DNA of 36,134 nt from Candidatus Hydrogenedentota bacterium (GTDB lineage: Bacteria > Hydrogenedentota > Hydrogenedentia > Hydrogenedentales > SLHB01). Below, piece by piece: positions 17,586 to 23,807 of the stretch; position 1 is the stretch's first letter; every line of letters starts with the position of its first letter. The position numbers and the translations under genes are program-made. The stretch is from assembly GCA_016215105.1 (NCBI GenBank), contig JACRLJ010000132.1, positions 1-36,134 on the forward strand, in the 5' to 3' direction. The notes beneath the pieces are model-generated. The model searched no databases. It worked only from the letters and a program-made list of their open reading frames with translations, and was not told where the DNA came from.

Positions 17586-18774
17586 TTTGGATGACACAGC
17601 CTTCGGTAACTTGAGCTGTGTTACCCATGACGACGCGGTCACCCGCGCTGAGACCGCTCAGGACTTCGACGGTGTCCCCGTACCGTTTTCCGACGGTGAT
17701 CAAGCGGAGACGGGCCTCGCTGTTCTCGGCGCCGACAACGTACACACCAGTCAACTGGCCTTGCTGGACGAGCGCGGCCGCCGGAACCGTAAGCGCGGCT
17801 TTCTGCGCCGCGCCGAAGGAGGCGCGGCCGAACATTCCCGAGCGAATTTCGGGGCGCGGCGGCAGATCGACTTTGATTAGGAAGGTGCGGCTCGCCGAAT
17901 CCGCGGCGGGCACGACTTCCGCGACCGTTCCGCTTATGGCGCCGGCTATGGCGTCCAGTGTAACGGAAACAGTGTCGCCCGGCTTTATGGCAGATACGCG
18001 CGCTTCGTCGACCAGGGCCTCGAGGCGGTACAGCCGCGTGTCCTCGATTTCGAGCAGCGGCACGCCCGGCGCCGCGAGGTCGCCGACCGCCACGCTCTTG
18101 CGCGTCACCACTCCTGCAAAGGGCGCGGCAATTTGCGTGTACGTCAATAGGGTTTTCGCGGCGCTGAGTTCGGCGGCCGCCTGCGCGACGAGCGCTTCGG
18201 CTTCGCTGGCGCGGGCTTGTACGGACACGGCCACGTCGCCGGCTTGCGCCGCCTCGGCTTCGGCGCCGCGCCAACGCGCGCTGGCTTCGTCGAAGGCCTG
18301 TTTGCTGACGGCCTGTCTATCCACAAGACCCTTGTAGCGTTGGAAGGTCGCTTGCGCGAGTGTGCCGGAAGCTTCCGCGGCAGTTTTCGCGTGCATCGCC
18401 GCGCGGACGGATCCGGCTGCGGCCTGACGCGAGTCCTGGGCTTCTTTCAACGCGGCCTCCGCGCGTTGCACCTGGGCCACGGCGTCCCGGTCATCGAGTT
18501 CGATGAGGATCTGGCCCGCTTGCACGGTGTCCCCTTCTTTTACGCGAAGGGCGGTGATATGCCCGACGGCTTTGCTTTGAATGGCGCTTGAGGAGGTCGA
18601 GCGGATGGTGCCCACGGCCTCGTACGTCGTCGCCACGGTGGTCTTGGTGACGACAGTCACGGGCGCGATTACGCTTGGCCGGTCGGGAGAGCCCGGCGCC
18701 TTGTGTGAACCGCCACAACTGGGCAGTGCAATCAGTACGCTGGCTGCTACTGCAAGATGGATCAAGCGCGGCAT
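17578..18774 (-). CDS. RND efflux periplasmic adaptor (membrane fusion protein), lipoprotein
   Basis: 398 residues from ATG 18774, with GGGAGGGA 5-12 bases upstream; the longer frame to 18822 lacks a ribosome site. The N-terminus [20 protein letters not shown] ends in a lipobox, so it is probably lipid-anchored in the periplasm. Order: lipoyl half-motif ([20 protein letters not shown]), a long alpha-hairpin rich in Ala/Gln (~95-200), second lipoyl half ([20 protein letters not shown]), beta-barrel and C-terminal domains. It links the RND pump to an outer-membrane channel. It is the first gene of the two-gene unit, overlapping the permease. Confidence 0.92.
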   Translation of the reverse strand: MPRLIHLAVAASVLIALPSCGGSHKAPGSPDRPSVIAPVTVVTKTTVATTYEAVGTIRSTSSSAIQSKAVGHITALRVKEGDTVQAGQILIELDDRDAVAQVQRAEAALKEAQDSRQAAAGSVRAAMHAKTAAEASGTLAQATFQRYKGLVDRQAVSKQAFDEASARWRGAEAEAAQAGDVAVSVQARASEAEALVAQAAAELSAAKTLLTYTQIAAPFAGVVTRKSVAVGDLAAPGVPLLEIEDTRLYRLEALVDEARVSAIKPGDTVSVTLDAIAGAISGTVAEVVPAADSASRTFLIKVDLPPRPEIRSGMFGRASFGAAQKAALTVPAAALVQQGQLTGVYVVGAENSEARLRLITVGKRYGDTVEVLSGLSAGDRVVMGNTAQVTEGCVIQNG

Positions 18775-18830
18775 GGTTCCCTCCCTTCGTGTGTTGGTGA
18801 TGCGGCTCCGTTTACCCCACACGTTTGATA

Positions 18831-19151
18831 TTACACCCCCAAGGCGCGGCTAAGCACATCGGCGGATTGAACTCCGACGAAGCGGGACTGTTCTTTGCCG
18901 CCCTTGAAGACAATCAGCGTGGGGATAGACCGGACGTCGAGGTCCATGGCCACGTCTGCGACGTCGTCTACATTCACTTTGACCACGCGCGCCTTGTCGC
19001 CGACCTGTTCGGCTACCTGTTCGACGATGGGCATCTGGGCGCGGCACGGTCCGCACCATGTGGCCCACATGTCCACGAGGACGGGGACGTCGGCGTCAAG
19101 CACTTGTTCTTTGAAGTGGTTCTGGCTGGCGATTTGGGTTACTGCGTTCAT
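18831..19151 (-). CDS. trxA: Thioredoxin (internal start within a longer ORF)
   Basis: 106 residues from ATG 19151 with GGAGG 9 bases upstream, the normal length for thioredoxin. It reduces protein disulfides in the cytoplasm. The WCGPC active site sits in VDMWATWCGPCRAQMP, with the cis-proline segment RSIPTLIVFKGG further on. The frame is open upstream through a DUF6132-like membrane module (see 18831-19358), so both a free and a membrane-tethered form may be made. A sigma-54-type promoter lies before the longer ORF. Confidence 0.88.
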   Translation of the reverse strand: MNAVTQIASQNHFKEQVLDADVPVLVDMWATWCGPCRAQMPIVEQVAEQVGDKARVVKVNVDDVADVAMDLDVRSIPTLIVFKGGKEQSRFVGVQSADVLSRALGV

Positions 19152-19358
19152 TGTGGAATCCTCCATTGATGTTTTCCATGAGGTAGCTGCGTGACTCATC
19201 AGGGCTGAGACGATGAGAAAACCCATCAGTCCGCCGTAGATCGCGCCCAAGTACGGGTTCGAGGTCAGTGGACACGCTCCCGTAGTACAACTGCGGGAAG
19301 ACCCAATCCAGGCGCCTATGGCGCCTCCAATTATCACACCTGCCGCTTGCGCTATCAT
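18831..19358 (-). CDS. DUF6132-like membrane module continuous with thioredoxin
   Basis: The full frame from ATG 19358 (AAGGAG 6-8 bases upstream) encodes 175 residues. Residues 1-54 form a two-helix glycine-rich membrane module (AAGVIIGGAIGAWIGSS; CTTGACPLTSNPYLGAIYGG; LMGFLIVSAL) like DUF6132 proteins. A linker (HAATSWKTSMEDST) then leads straight into the thioredoxin at residue 70, with no stop codon. Either it is a true fusion giving a membrane-anchored thioredoxin, or the small membrane protein gene has lost its stop and trxA is made from its own internal start. DUF6132 proteins are normally ~50-70 residues. The two cysteines of the membrane module could be substrates of the thioredoxin. 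Confidence 0.7.
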   Translation of the reverse strand: MIAQAAGVIIGGAIGAWIGSSRSCTTGACPLTSNPYLGAIYGGLMGFLIVSALMSHAATSWKTSMEDSTMNAVTQIASQNHFKEQVLDADVPVLVDMWATWCGPCRAQMPIVEQVAEQVGDKARVVKVNVDDVADVAMDLDVRSIPTLIVFKGGKEQSRFVGVQSADVLSRALGV

Positions 19359-19407
19359 TTTGGTCTCCTTAGGGCGTCGTATCTCGAGTGCCCTTGCGAG
19401 ATACTAT

Positions 19408-19423
19408 GGCAACCCGTGTGCCA
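19408..19423 (-). promoter_or_regulatory. Sigma-54 promoter for the DUF6132/thioredoxin ORF
   Basis: On the minus strand TGGCACACGGGTTGCC matches the sigma-54 consensus TGGCACG-N4-TTGC with the obligatory GG-N10-GC spacing. It lies 50 bases upstream of the ATG at 19358. Confidence 0.75.
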
Positions 19424-19450
19424 GCTTGACGCAGTAGACGTTGACTCGTC

Positions 19451-19465
19451 GTAACACGCTGTTAC
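19451..19465. promoter_or_regulatory. GTAAC-N5-GTTAC dyad, possible activator site
   Basis: GTAACACGCTGTTAC lies 28 bases upstream of the sigma-54 element at 19408-19423. A related dyad GTAACGTTAACTGTTAC is at 19712-19728. They could be enhancer sites for a sigma-54 activator; this is inference. Confidence 0.35.
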
Positions 19466-19487
19466 AGAATAGCTTGCACTTTGCGAA

Positions 19488-19569
19488 CAAGAATGTACGC
19501 TCTGTCCTTCAGTTCATAGTAGCGTTACCAACTTATCAGGCAACGCTACTAACACACGTTACATTCTTG
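19488..19569. repeat. Nested inverted repeats
   Basis: The outer arms CAAGAATGTA (19488-19497) and TACATTCTTG (19560-19569) enclose the inner arms AGTAGCGTT (19518-19526) and AACGCTACT (19542-19550). No gene is inside. Confidence 0.5.
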
Positions 19570-19574
19570 ATTCA

Positions 19575-19709
19575 TTTAATTCAGGGACAGACTACGATTT
19601 AAGGAAGCCTTGTCGAACTTCATGGGTGTTGGCCGACGAGAACGAGGGAAAGCCGAGGATCTTGGCGACTTCGTAGCGGCTTTAATTCGTAGTCTGTCCC
19701 TGAATTAAA
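19575..19709. repeat. 135-bp element with 23-bp perfect terminal inverted repeats
   Basis: Bases 19575-19597 (TTTAATTCAGGGACAGACTA and CGA) are the exact reverse complement of 19687-19709, around an 89-bp core. The core holds a 29-codon open stretch on the minus strand (RYEVAKILGFPSFSS...), without a start. The shape fits a non-autonomous mobile element or REP-like unit. The core motif CAGGGACAGAC recurs at 7144. Confidence 0.65.
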
Positions 19710-19830
19710 ATGTAACGTTAACTGTTACGCTACATTTCTCATTTTGTAACGGGTGAAACAGGTGGCCCGCTGGGCGAGGTGAAACCCGGCGGGCCTGGAG
19801 GTAGGAAGACGCTTGTTTGCGGAAGTAGGG

Positions 19831-20019
19831 TTAGTCGGGTACTCCTAATCGGCGGAGGAAGGTCATCATGGGGCACCAGTTGGTGAAGGCGGATTGGGCT
19901 AAGTTGAGTCCTACGAAGCCTGTAAATAACAGCCAGTAGGGTGAGTGAAATGCGGCGAGGAGCGCGGATAGGAACACGAAGGTTCCGGCAATAAGGCGCA
20001 ACCAGCGATTGACGTTCAT
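19831..20019 (-). CDS. DUF2892 family small membrane protein
   Basis: 62 residues, start ATG 20019 with AAAAAGGAG upstream. Two hydrophobic helices (LIAGTFVFLSALLAAF and YWLLFTGFVGLNLAQSAF) are followed by TNWCPMMTFLRRLGV, the typical conserved Cys-Pro end of DUF2892, a domain often linked to rhodanese and sulfur-handling proteins. It is an inner-membrane protein of unknown function. It is preceded by a sigma-54-type promoter and transcribed toward the DUF6132/thioredoxin ORF, with which it shares that promoter class. Confidence 0.85.
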   Translation of the reverse strand: MNVNRWLRLIAGTFVFLSALLAAFHSPYWLLFTGFVGLNLAQSAFTNWCPMMTFLRRLGVPD

Positions 20020-20070
20020 GGCGAGATTCTCCTTTTTGACAGGTTCGGTGGCGGTCGTCGCTGTATAGAG

Positions 20071-20086
20071 AGCATGGGTCGTGCCA
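20071..20086 (-). promoter_or_regulatory. Sigma-54 promoter for the DUF2892 gene
   Basis: On the minus strand TGGCACGACCCATGCT has TGGCACG and GC exactly 10 bases after GG. It lies 51 bases upstream of the DUF2892 start codon. Confidence 0.72.
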
Positions 20087-20245
20087 CTCTCGCTCTTCGG
20101 CCGGGTGACTGGTCGCTCTAGAGTTGGGTGATCTTGGCGATGGTATGCTTCTCTCGTGAGAATGGGTCTTGAAGGTGCGGGTAGTCCCCGGTTTTCGCTC
20201 GAATGCAGTGTTGGTCAAGTTGCTTCAGTTTTGCATCACTACACT

Positions 20246-21511
20246 ATGGTGAAGGACATGGAGAGCATGGTGGAGTTGGGTTGCTTGGTAGAGCGATCGC
20301 GTGAGGGTGACTTGGACGCGTTCACGGAAGTGGTTCGGCGATTCCAGGGCATGGCGCACGGATACGCCTATTCGATTCTGGGCGATTTCCATCTGGCGCA
20401 GGACACGGCTCAAGAGGCCTTTGTCGAGGCGTATTACAAACTGGGTGACCTAAGGGCGCCGTCCGCGTTTCCGGGTTGGTTTCGCCGCATTGTGTTCAAG
20501 CACTGCGACCGGGTCACTCGAAAGCGCCGTGGCGTAACCGTGCCGTTGAACGACGCGATCGCCGCGCCGCCGCGTCAAGACCAGTCGGAAATGCGAGAGG
20601 CCGTCTTGCGCGCCATTCGGAGTCTGCCGGAACGTCAGCGGGAAGCCACCACGCTCTATTACATCGATGGATACTCACAGGCGGAGATTGCGGAGTTTCT
20701 GGAAGTGCCCGTGACCACGGTGCAGAAGCGCCTGCACGATTCAAGGAAAAGGCTGAAGGAAAGGATGGCTGATATGGTTGGACCGACCCTGAAAGACAGC
20801 GCGCCCGACGAACGGTTTTCTCGAAGCGTTATTGCCGAATTGCTGGCGCGGCCGAATCTACTCTTGATGGAAGGGCATCCGGTGAAACAGGTCTTCGACG
20901 CGGTTCGCGCGGCGCTGCCGGAGTACGAGTGGACCGAAGGGGACGAGGTAATCGAGGAAAGCGATCCCAATAAGGTTTATCACGTGGAAGTGCAGGAAGC
21001 CACATATCACGTGGACTCGGGACGCGTGCTTAGGACGAGCACCACGCCGGCGGTGATGCGCGCTTTGGCTGGACGAACGAGTCCGGTTCGCTTGATCACG
21101 GCCGGGCGGGCGTTTCGCGCAGGCGCGGTGAACGACCATCCGATGCGTTCAAATGTATTTCATCAGCTGGATGTGTTGCACATTGACGTCGATGCAGACC
21201 GAAAGCGGTTAAGGCGCGAGTTGGAGCGCTTGGTAACAGCCGCGTTGGGGTCGGTGGAATTGGAGTGGACGATGCGAGACGAGCAATTCCCCGGGTATGC
21301 CGACAGCGCCGACGTCTACCTTCACCACTCCGGGTCGAAACTCGAGATCGCGGGCGGCGGGATGCTGGCCAACGCGACGCTTGCGGCCGCCGGGTTTGAT
21401 CCGGAAAAGGTGTCGGGCTTTGGCTTCGGCGTCGGCCTCGAGCGCCTGACAATGCGCAAACTCGGCCTTGACAGCATCCACGCGCTCTATCGACCGCCCT
21501 ACGTGGGGTAA
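20246..21511 (+). CDS. ECF-type sigma-70 factor fused to a PheS-like class II aminoacyl-tRNA synthetase core
   Basis: 421 residues from ATG 20246; the frame is open to GTG 20156, and ATGs at 20258 or 20267 are also possible because no start has a clear ribosome site. Residues ~12-95 are sigma region 2 (FLAQDTAQEAF-type helix, here HLAQDTAQEAFVEAYYKL), and ~122-175 are sigma region 4 (LPERQREATTLYYIDGYSQA). Residues ~205-421 resemble the catalytic core of phenylalanyl-tRNA synthetase alpha: LRTSTTP (262-268), a motif-2 region GRAFR (287-291) with FHQLD (305-309), LEIAGGGM, and the motif-3 block SGFGFGVGLERLTM (390-403). The N-terminal tRNA-binding coiled coil of PheS is absent. A ligand-sensing sigma factor is the likeliest reading, but this is inference. 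The chimera lies in one frame with no sign of assembly break. Confidence 0.88.
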   Translation: MVKDMESMVELGCLVERSREGDLDAFTEVVRRFQGMAHGYAYSILGDFHLAQDTAQEAFVEAYYKLGDLRAPSAFPGWFRRIVFKHCDRVTRKRRGVTVPLNDAIAAPPRQDQSEMREAVLRAIRSLPERQREATTLYYIDGYSQAEIAEFLEVPVTTVQKRLHDSRKRLKERMADMVGPTLKDSAPDERFSRSVIAELLARPNLLLMEGHPVKQVFDAVRAALPEYEWTEGDEVIEESDPNKVYHVEVQEATYHVDSGRVLRTSTTPAVMRALAGRTSPVRLITAGRAFRAGAVNDHPMRSNVFHQLDVLHIDVDADRKRLRRELERLVTAALGSVELEWTMRDEQFPGYADSADVYLHHSGSKLEIAGGGMLANATLAAAGFDPEKVSGFGFGVGLERLTMRKLGLDSIHALYRPPYVG

Positions 21512-21527
21512 GATTCAGAATTGCGTG

Positions 21528-22970
21528 TCAGGTGGTTGGATTGAGCGGGATTCCGAGTTGGGTCATGCGGCGCCAGAGGTGGGTTCGGGTTATGCCGAGG
21601 CGGCGGGCGGCTTCGGCTTTGTTCCATCCGGATTCGTTGAGCAATGTCACTAACTCGTCTTTGCCGACGGGGCGGCGTTTGGGCGTTGACGGCGTTGGCA
21701 CGAAATCGAAGACCGGCGGCGGGACTGGCGGCGGCATCTTTAGTTCCGCGCGCCGGATTTCGATGGGCAGGTCGAGAGGTCCGATCGCGCCCCCGCGGCA
21801 GGTGACGAAGGCATGCTCGACGGCGTTCTCAAGTTCACGCACGTTGCCCGGCCAGGGATAGTCGAGAATCATTCGCATTGCATCCGGGTCGACGCCGGAG
21901 ATCGTTTTTCCTGTTCGCTCATTGAACTTGACGATGAAGGCCTCGACGAGCAGGCCGATGTCTTCTTTGCGTTGGCGGAGCGGAGGCAGATAGATCGGGA
22001 ACACCTGAAGGCGGTAGAACAGGTCTTCTCGAAACGATCCCTGGTTGACGCGTTCTCGAAGGTCCCGATGTGTCGCGGCAATGATTCGCACGTCCACCTT
22101 GCGCGGCTTGGCGTCTCCGATGCGTTCGATCTCGCGTTCCTGGATGACGCGGAGCAATTTCACTTGAAGCGCGAGCGGAATTTCGCCGACCTCATCGAGG
22201 AAGATGGTCCCGCCTTCGGCGAGTTCGAAGCGCCCGATGTGATCTTTGAGGGCGCCTGTAAACGAGCCGCGGACGTGGCCGAAGAGTTCGCTTTCGACGA
22301 GGGTTTCGGATAGGGCGGCGCAGTTCACGCTCACGAGGGGTCCGGCGCGCCGTTCGCTATGGTAATGAATAGCTTTGGCGACGAGTTCTTTTCCGGTTCC
22401 GGTTTCGCCGTAGATTAGCGCGGTGGTTTGCGATGCGGCGGCCAGTTCGACGAGATTGAATAGTTCTCGCATGGCGGGGCTCTTGCCGACGATGTTGTGG
22501 AACTCGTAGCGCTGCTGGACCTCGCTGCGGAGCAGACTAACCTCGGTTTCAAGCCGTTTGAGCGTCGAGATATCCGTCACGGTCACCACCGCGCCTGCGG
22601 GATTCTCGTCCGGATCGCGGAGCACCCGCGCGCTGATGAGCGCCGGCAGCGTCGAGCCGTCTTTGCACAGGATTGTGAGTTCGGACCGGTCAAGATTACC
22701 CGCCGCAAAGAGCTGGCAGAACATGGCTTCCTTAGCGGCTTCCTCGTCGACATCGCGCTGGAGCCACGTGAACACCCCGCACGGATTGCCTACGGTCTCG
22801 TCGCGCGAGTAGCCGGTAAGCCGTTCCATGGCCCGGTTCCATCGCCGTACGACGCGCAGCGTGTCCAGCACAAACACGCCGTCCGCCATGGTGTCCATGA
22901 TGGCTTCCAACTCTTGGGCGGCGTCTTCTCGGGTTCCCAGCATGGTCTCGCGCTCCGGTTGCGGGTCCAT
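21528..22970 (-). CDS. PAS-domain sigma-54-dependent transcriptional activator
   Basis: 480 residues. An N-terminal PAS sensor (~22-135: [20 protein letters not shown], then a TVTDIS end) is followed by a sigma-54 AAA+ domain with Walker [15 protein letters not shown] (variant of the GAFTGA loop that contacts sigma-54), Walker [12 protein letters not shown] and the R-finger region. A Fis-type helix-turn-helix ([20 protein letters not shown]) ends the protein. It has no receiver domain, so it is ligand- or redox-controlled rather than phosphorylated. It converges on the sigma/PheS gene with 16 bases between, and diverges from the EF-hand protein gene. The start has no clear ribosome site; ATG 22943 is an alternative. 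Confidence 0.92.
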   Translation of the reverse strand: MDPQPERETMLGTREDAAQELEAIMDTMADGVFVLDTLRVVRRWNRAMERLTGYSRDETVGNPCGVFTWLQRDVDEEAAKEAMFCQLFAAGNLDRSELTILCKDGSTLPALISARVLRDPDENPAGAVVTVTDISTLKRLETEVSLLRSEVQQRYEFHNIVGKSPAMRELFNLVELAAASQTTALIYGETGTGKELVAKAIHYHSERRAGPLVSVNCAALSETLVESELFGHVRGSFTGALKDHIGRFELAEGGTIFLDEVGEIPLALQVKLLRVIQEREIERIGDAKPRKVDVRIIAATHRDLRERVNQGSFREDLFYRLQVFPIYLPPLRQRKEDIGLLVEAFIVKFNERTGKTISGVDPDAMRMILDYPWPGNVRELENAVEHAFVTCRGGAIGPLDLPIEIRRAELKMPPPVPPPVFDFVPTPSTPKRRPVGKDELVTLLNESGWNKAEAARRLGITRTHLWRRMTQLGIPLNPTT

Positions 22971-23000
22971 TATACGAAACGGGGCCGCTGCCCGCGACCG

Positions 23001-23031
23001 CGCTATGCAGATCCTGCATAGCGTGCATAGC
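23001..23031. promoter_or_regulatory. Candidate enhancer (UAS) palindrome for a sigma-54 activator
   Basis: A perfect 10-bp inverted repeat CGCTATGCAG-ATC-CTGCATAGCG (23001-23023) is followed by a third half-site TGCATAGC (23024-23031). It lies 50-80 bases upstream of the -24/-12 element at 23081 and ~30 bases before the PAS activator start, the usual place for a Fis-type HTH site. Confidence 0.6.
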
Positions 23032-23080
23032 TCTTGCTCCGGATTTGCGCAGTTCGGTGGCCAAACAGGCCGGTTTGCGC

Positions 23081-23096
23081 TGGCACGGAACGTGCT
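23081..23096 (+). promoter_or_regulatory. Sigma-54 promoter for the EF-hand-like protein
   Basis: TGGCACGGAACGTGCT keeps TGGCACG and the GG-N10-GC spacing. The predicted transcription start near 23107 leaves a ~65-base leader. Confidence 0.78.
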
Positions 23097-23172
23097 CTAT
23101 CAGGGGCATAGTTGAACTCAAGCACGGCGGCTACCCGCGAGGGGCCGCCACAACCAGAAAGGCAGGTACAGT

Positions 23173-23685
23173 ATGATGAAGCGAATTTTGGGAATGGGCG
23201 CGGTTGCGGCATTGTGCGCCGCATTGTTTATCGGATTGAACAGCGCGAGCGCGGCCGGCGCCGCGAAACAGTGCCCCGCAAACGCGAAGGGGCAGTGCGC
23301 GAGTTACGTTGACGCGAACGGAGACGGTGTCTGTGACAACTTTGTCGATGCGAACGGGGACGGCGTGTGCGACAACCGTCCTGCGAACGCGGGGAAAGGC
23401 AAAGGGCCTCACGCGCAGAACGGCAAGCGCGCGAACTTTGTGGACGCCAATGGCGACGGGGTCTGTGACAACAAGGGCACTTGTGACGGCACGAACTGCT
23501 CCGCAACGAATCCGAATTTCGTAGACGCGAACAACGATGGCGTGTGCGACAATTGGAGTGAGAGCAAGGGAACGAAGCAGTGTGACGGCAGTCAGTCGCG
23601 TCAAGGCCAGCGTCGCGGTCAGGGAAGCTGCCCCGTAGGTGGTGGACAAGGTAAGATGCAGGGGAAAAGCGCCGCGGGCAAGTAA
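23173..23685 (+). CDS. Secreted EF-hand-like repeat protein (FVDANGDGVCDN repeats)
   Basis: 170 residues with a signal peptide (MMKRILGMGAVAALCAALFI to SASA). Four copies of (F/Y)VDAN(G/N)DGVCDN follow, each with the D-x-N-x-D-G-x-x-D spacing of a calcium-type EF-hand loop plus an inserted cysteine. The rest is Lys/Gly/Gln-rich, with further cysteines (CDGTNCS, KQCDG, SCPVGGG). There is no membrane anchor, so it is periplasmic or extracellular. Metal binding is likely; whether Ca2+ or a thiophilic metal is unknown because of the cysteines. It is controlled by a sigma-54 promoter, and the adjacent sensor kinase/NtrC pair follows downstream. The arrangement recalls ZraP with ZraSR, though the proteins are not homologous. 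Confidence 0.8.
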   Translation: MMKRILGMGAVAALCAALFIGLNSASAAGAAKQCPANAKGQCASYVDANGDGVCDNFVDANGDGVCDNRPANAGKGKGPHAQNGKRANFVDANGDGVCDNKGTCDGTNCSATNPNFVDANNDGVCDNWSESKGTKQCDGSQSRQGQRRGQGSCPVGGGQGKMQGKSAAGK

Positions 23686-23731
23686 ACGAATGGGTCAATC
23701 CCCAAGGCGGGCGCCGGAAACGGCTCCACAC

Positions 23732-23754
23732 GCCTCCAGGCCAGACCTGGAGGC
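23732..23754 (+). terminator. Hairpin after the EF-hand-like gene
   Basis: GCCTCCAGG (23732-23740), loop CCAGA, CCTGGAGGC (23746-23754): a 9-bp perfect stem but without a T-tract. It may be a weak terminator or attenuator before the kinase gene. Confidence 0.45.
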
Positions 23755-23780
23755 GGCCTTGGCGTTATAGGGAGCGGGTC

Positions 23781-23807
23781 ATGAAGCGCTTTCGGGCAAA
23801 CCGATGA
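23781..23807 (+). CDS. Possible 8-residue leader ORF overlapping the kinase start
   Basis: ATG 23781 follows GGGAG by 6 bases and reads MKRFRANR, then a TGA that overlaps the kinase ATG (ATGA at 23804-23807). The kinase itself lacks a good ribosome site, so translational coupling through this mini-ORF is plausible. It has not been seen elsewhere. Confidence 0.3.
   Translation: MKRFRANR

Noticed and set aside
20025-20070. TTGACA ... TATAGA as a plus-strand sigma-70 promoter
   Set aside because: The spacer is 22 bases, too long for sigma-70.
20110-20160. TGGCGATGGTATGCT as a sigma-54 promoter for the sigma/PheS gene
   Set aside because: GG to GC spacing is 9, not 10, which abolishes sigma-54 recognition, and the -24 box lacks CAC.
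23757-23775. TTGGCGTTATAGGGAGC as a sigma-54 promoter for the histidine kinase
   Set aside because: GG to GC spacing is 11 and the -12 part does not match TTGC.
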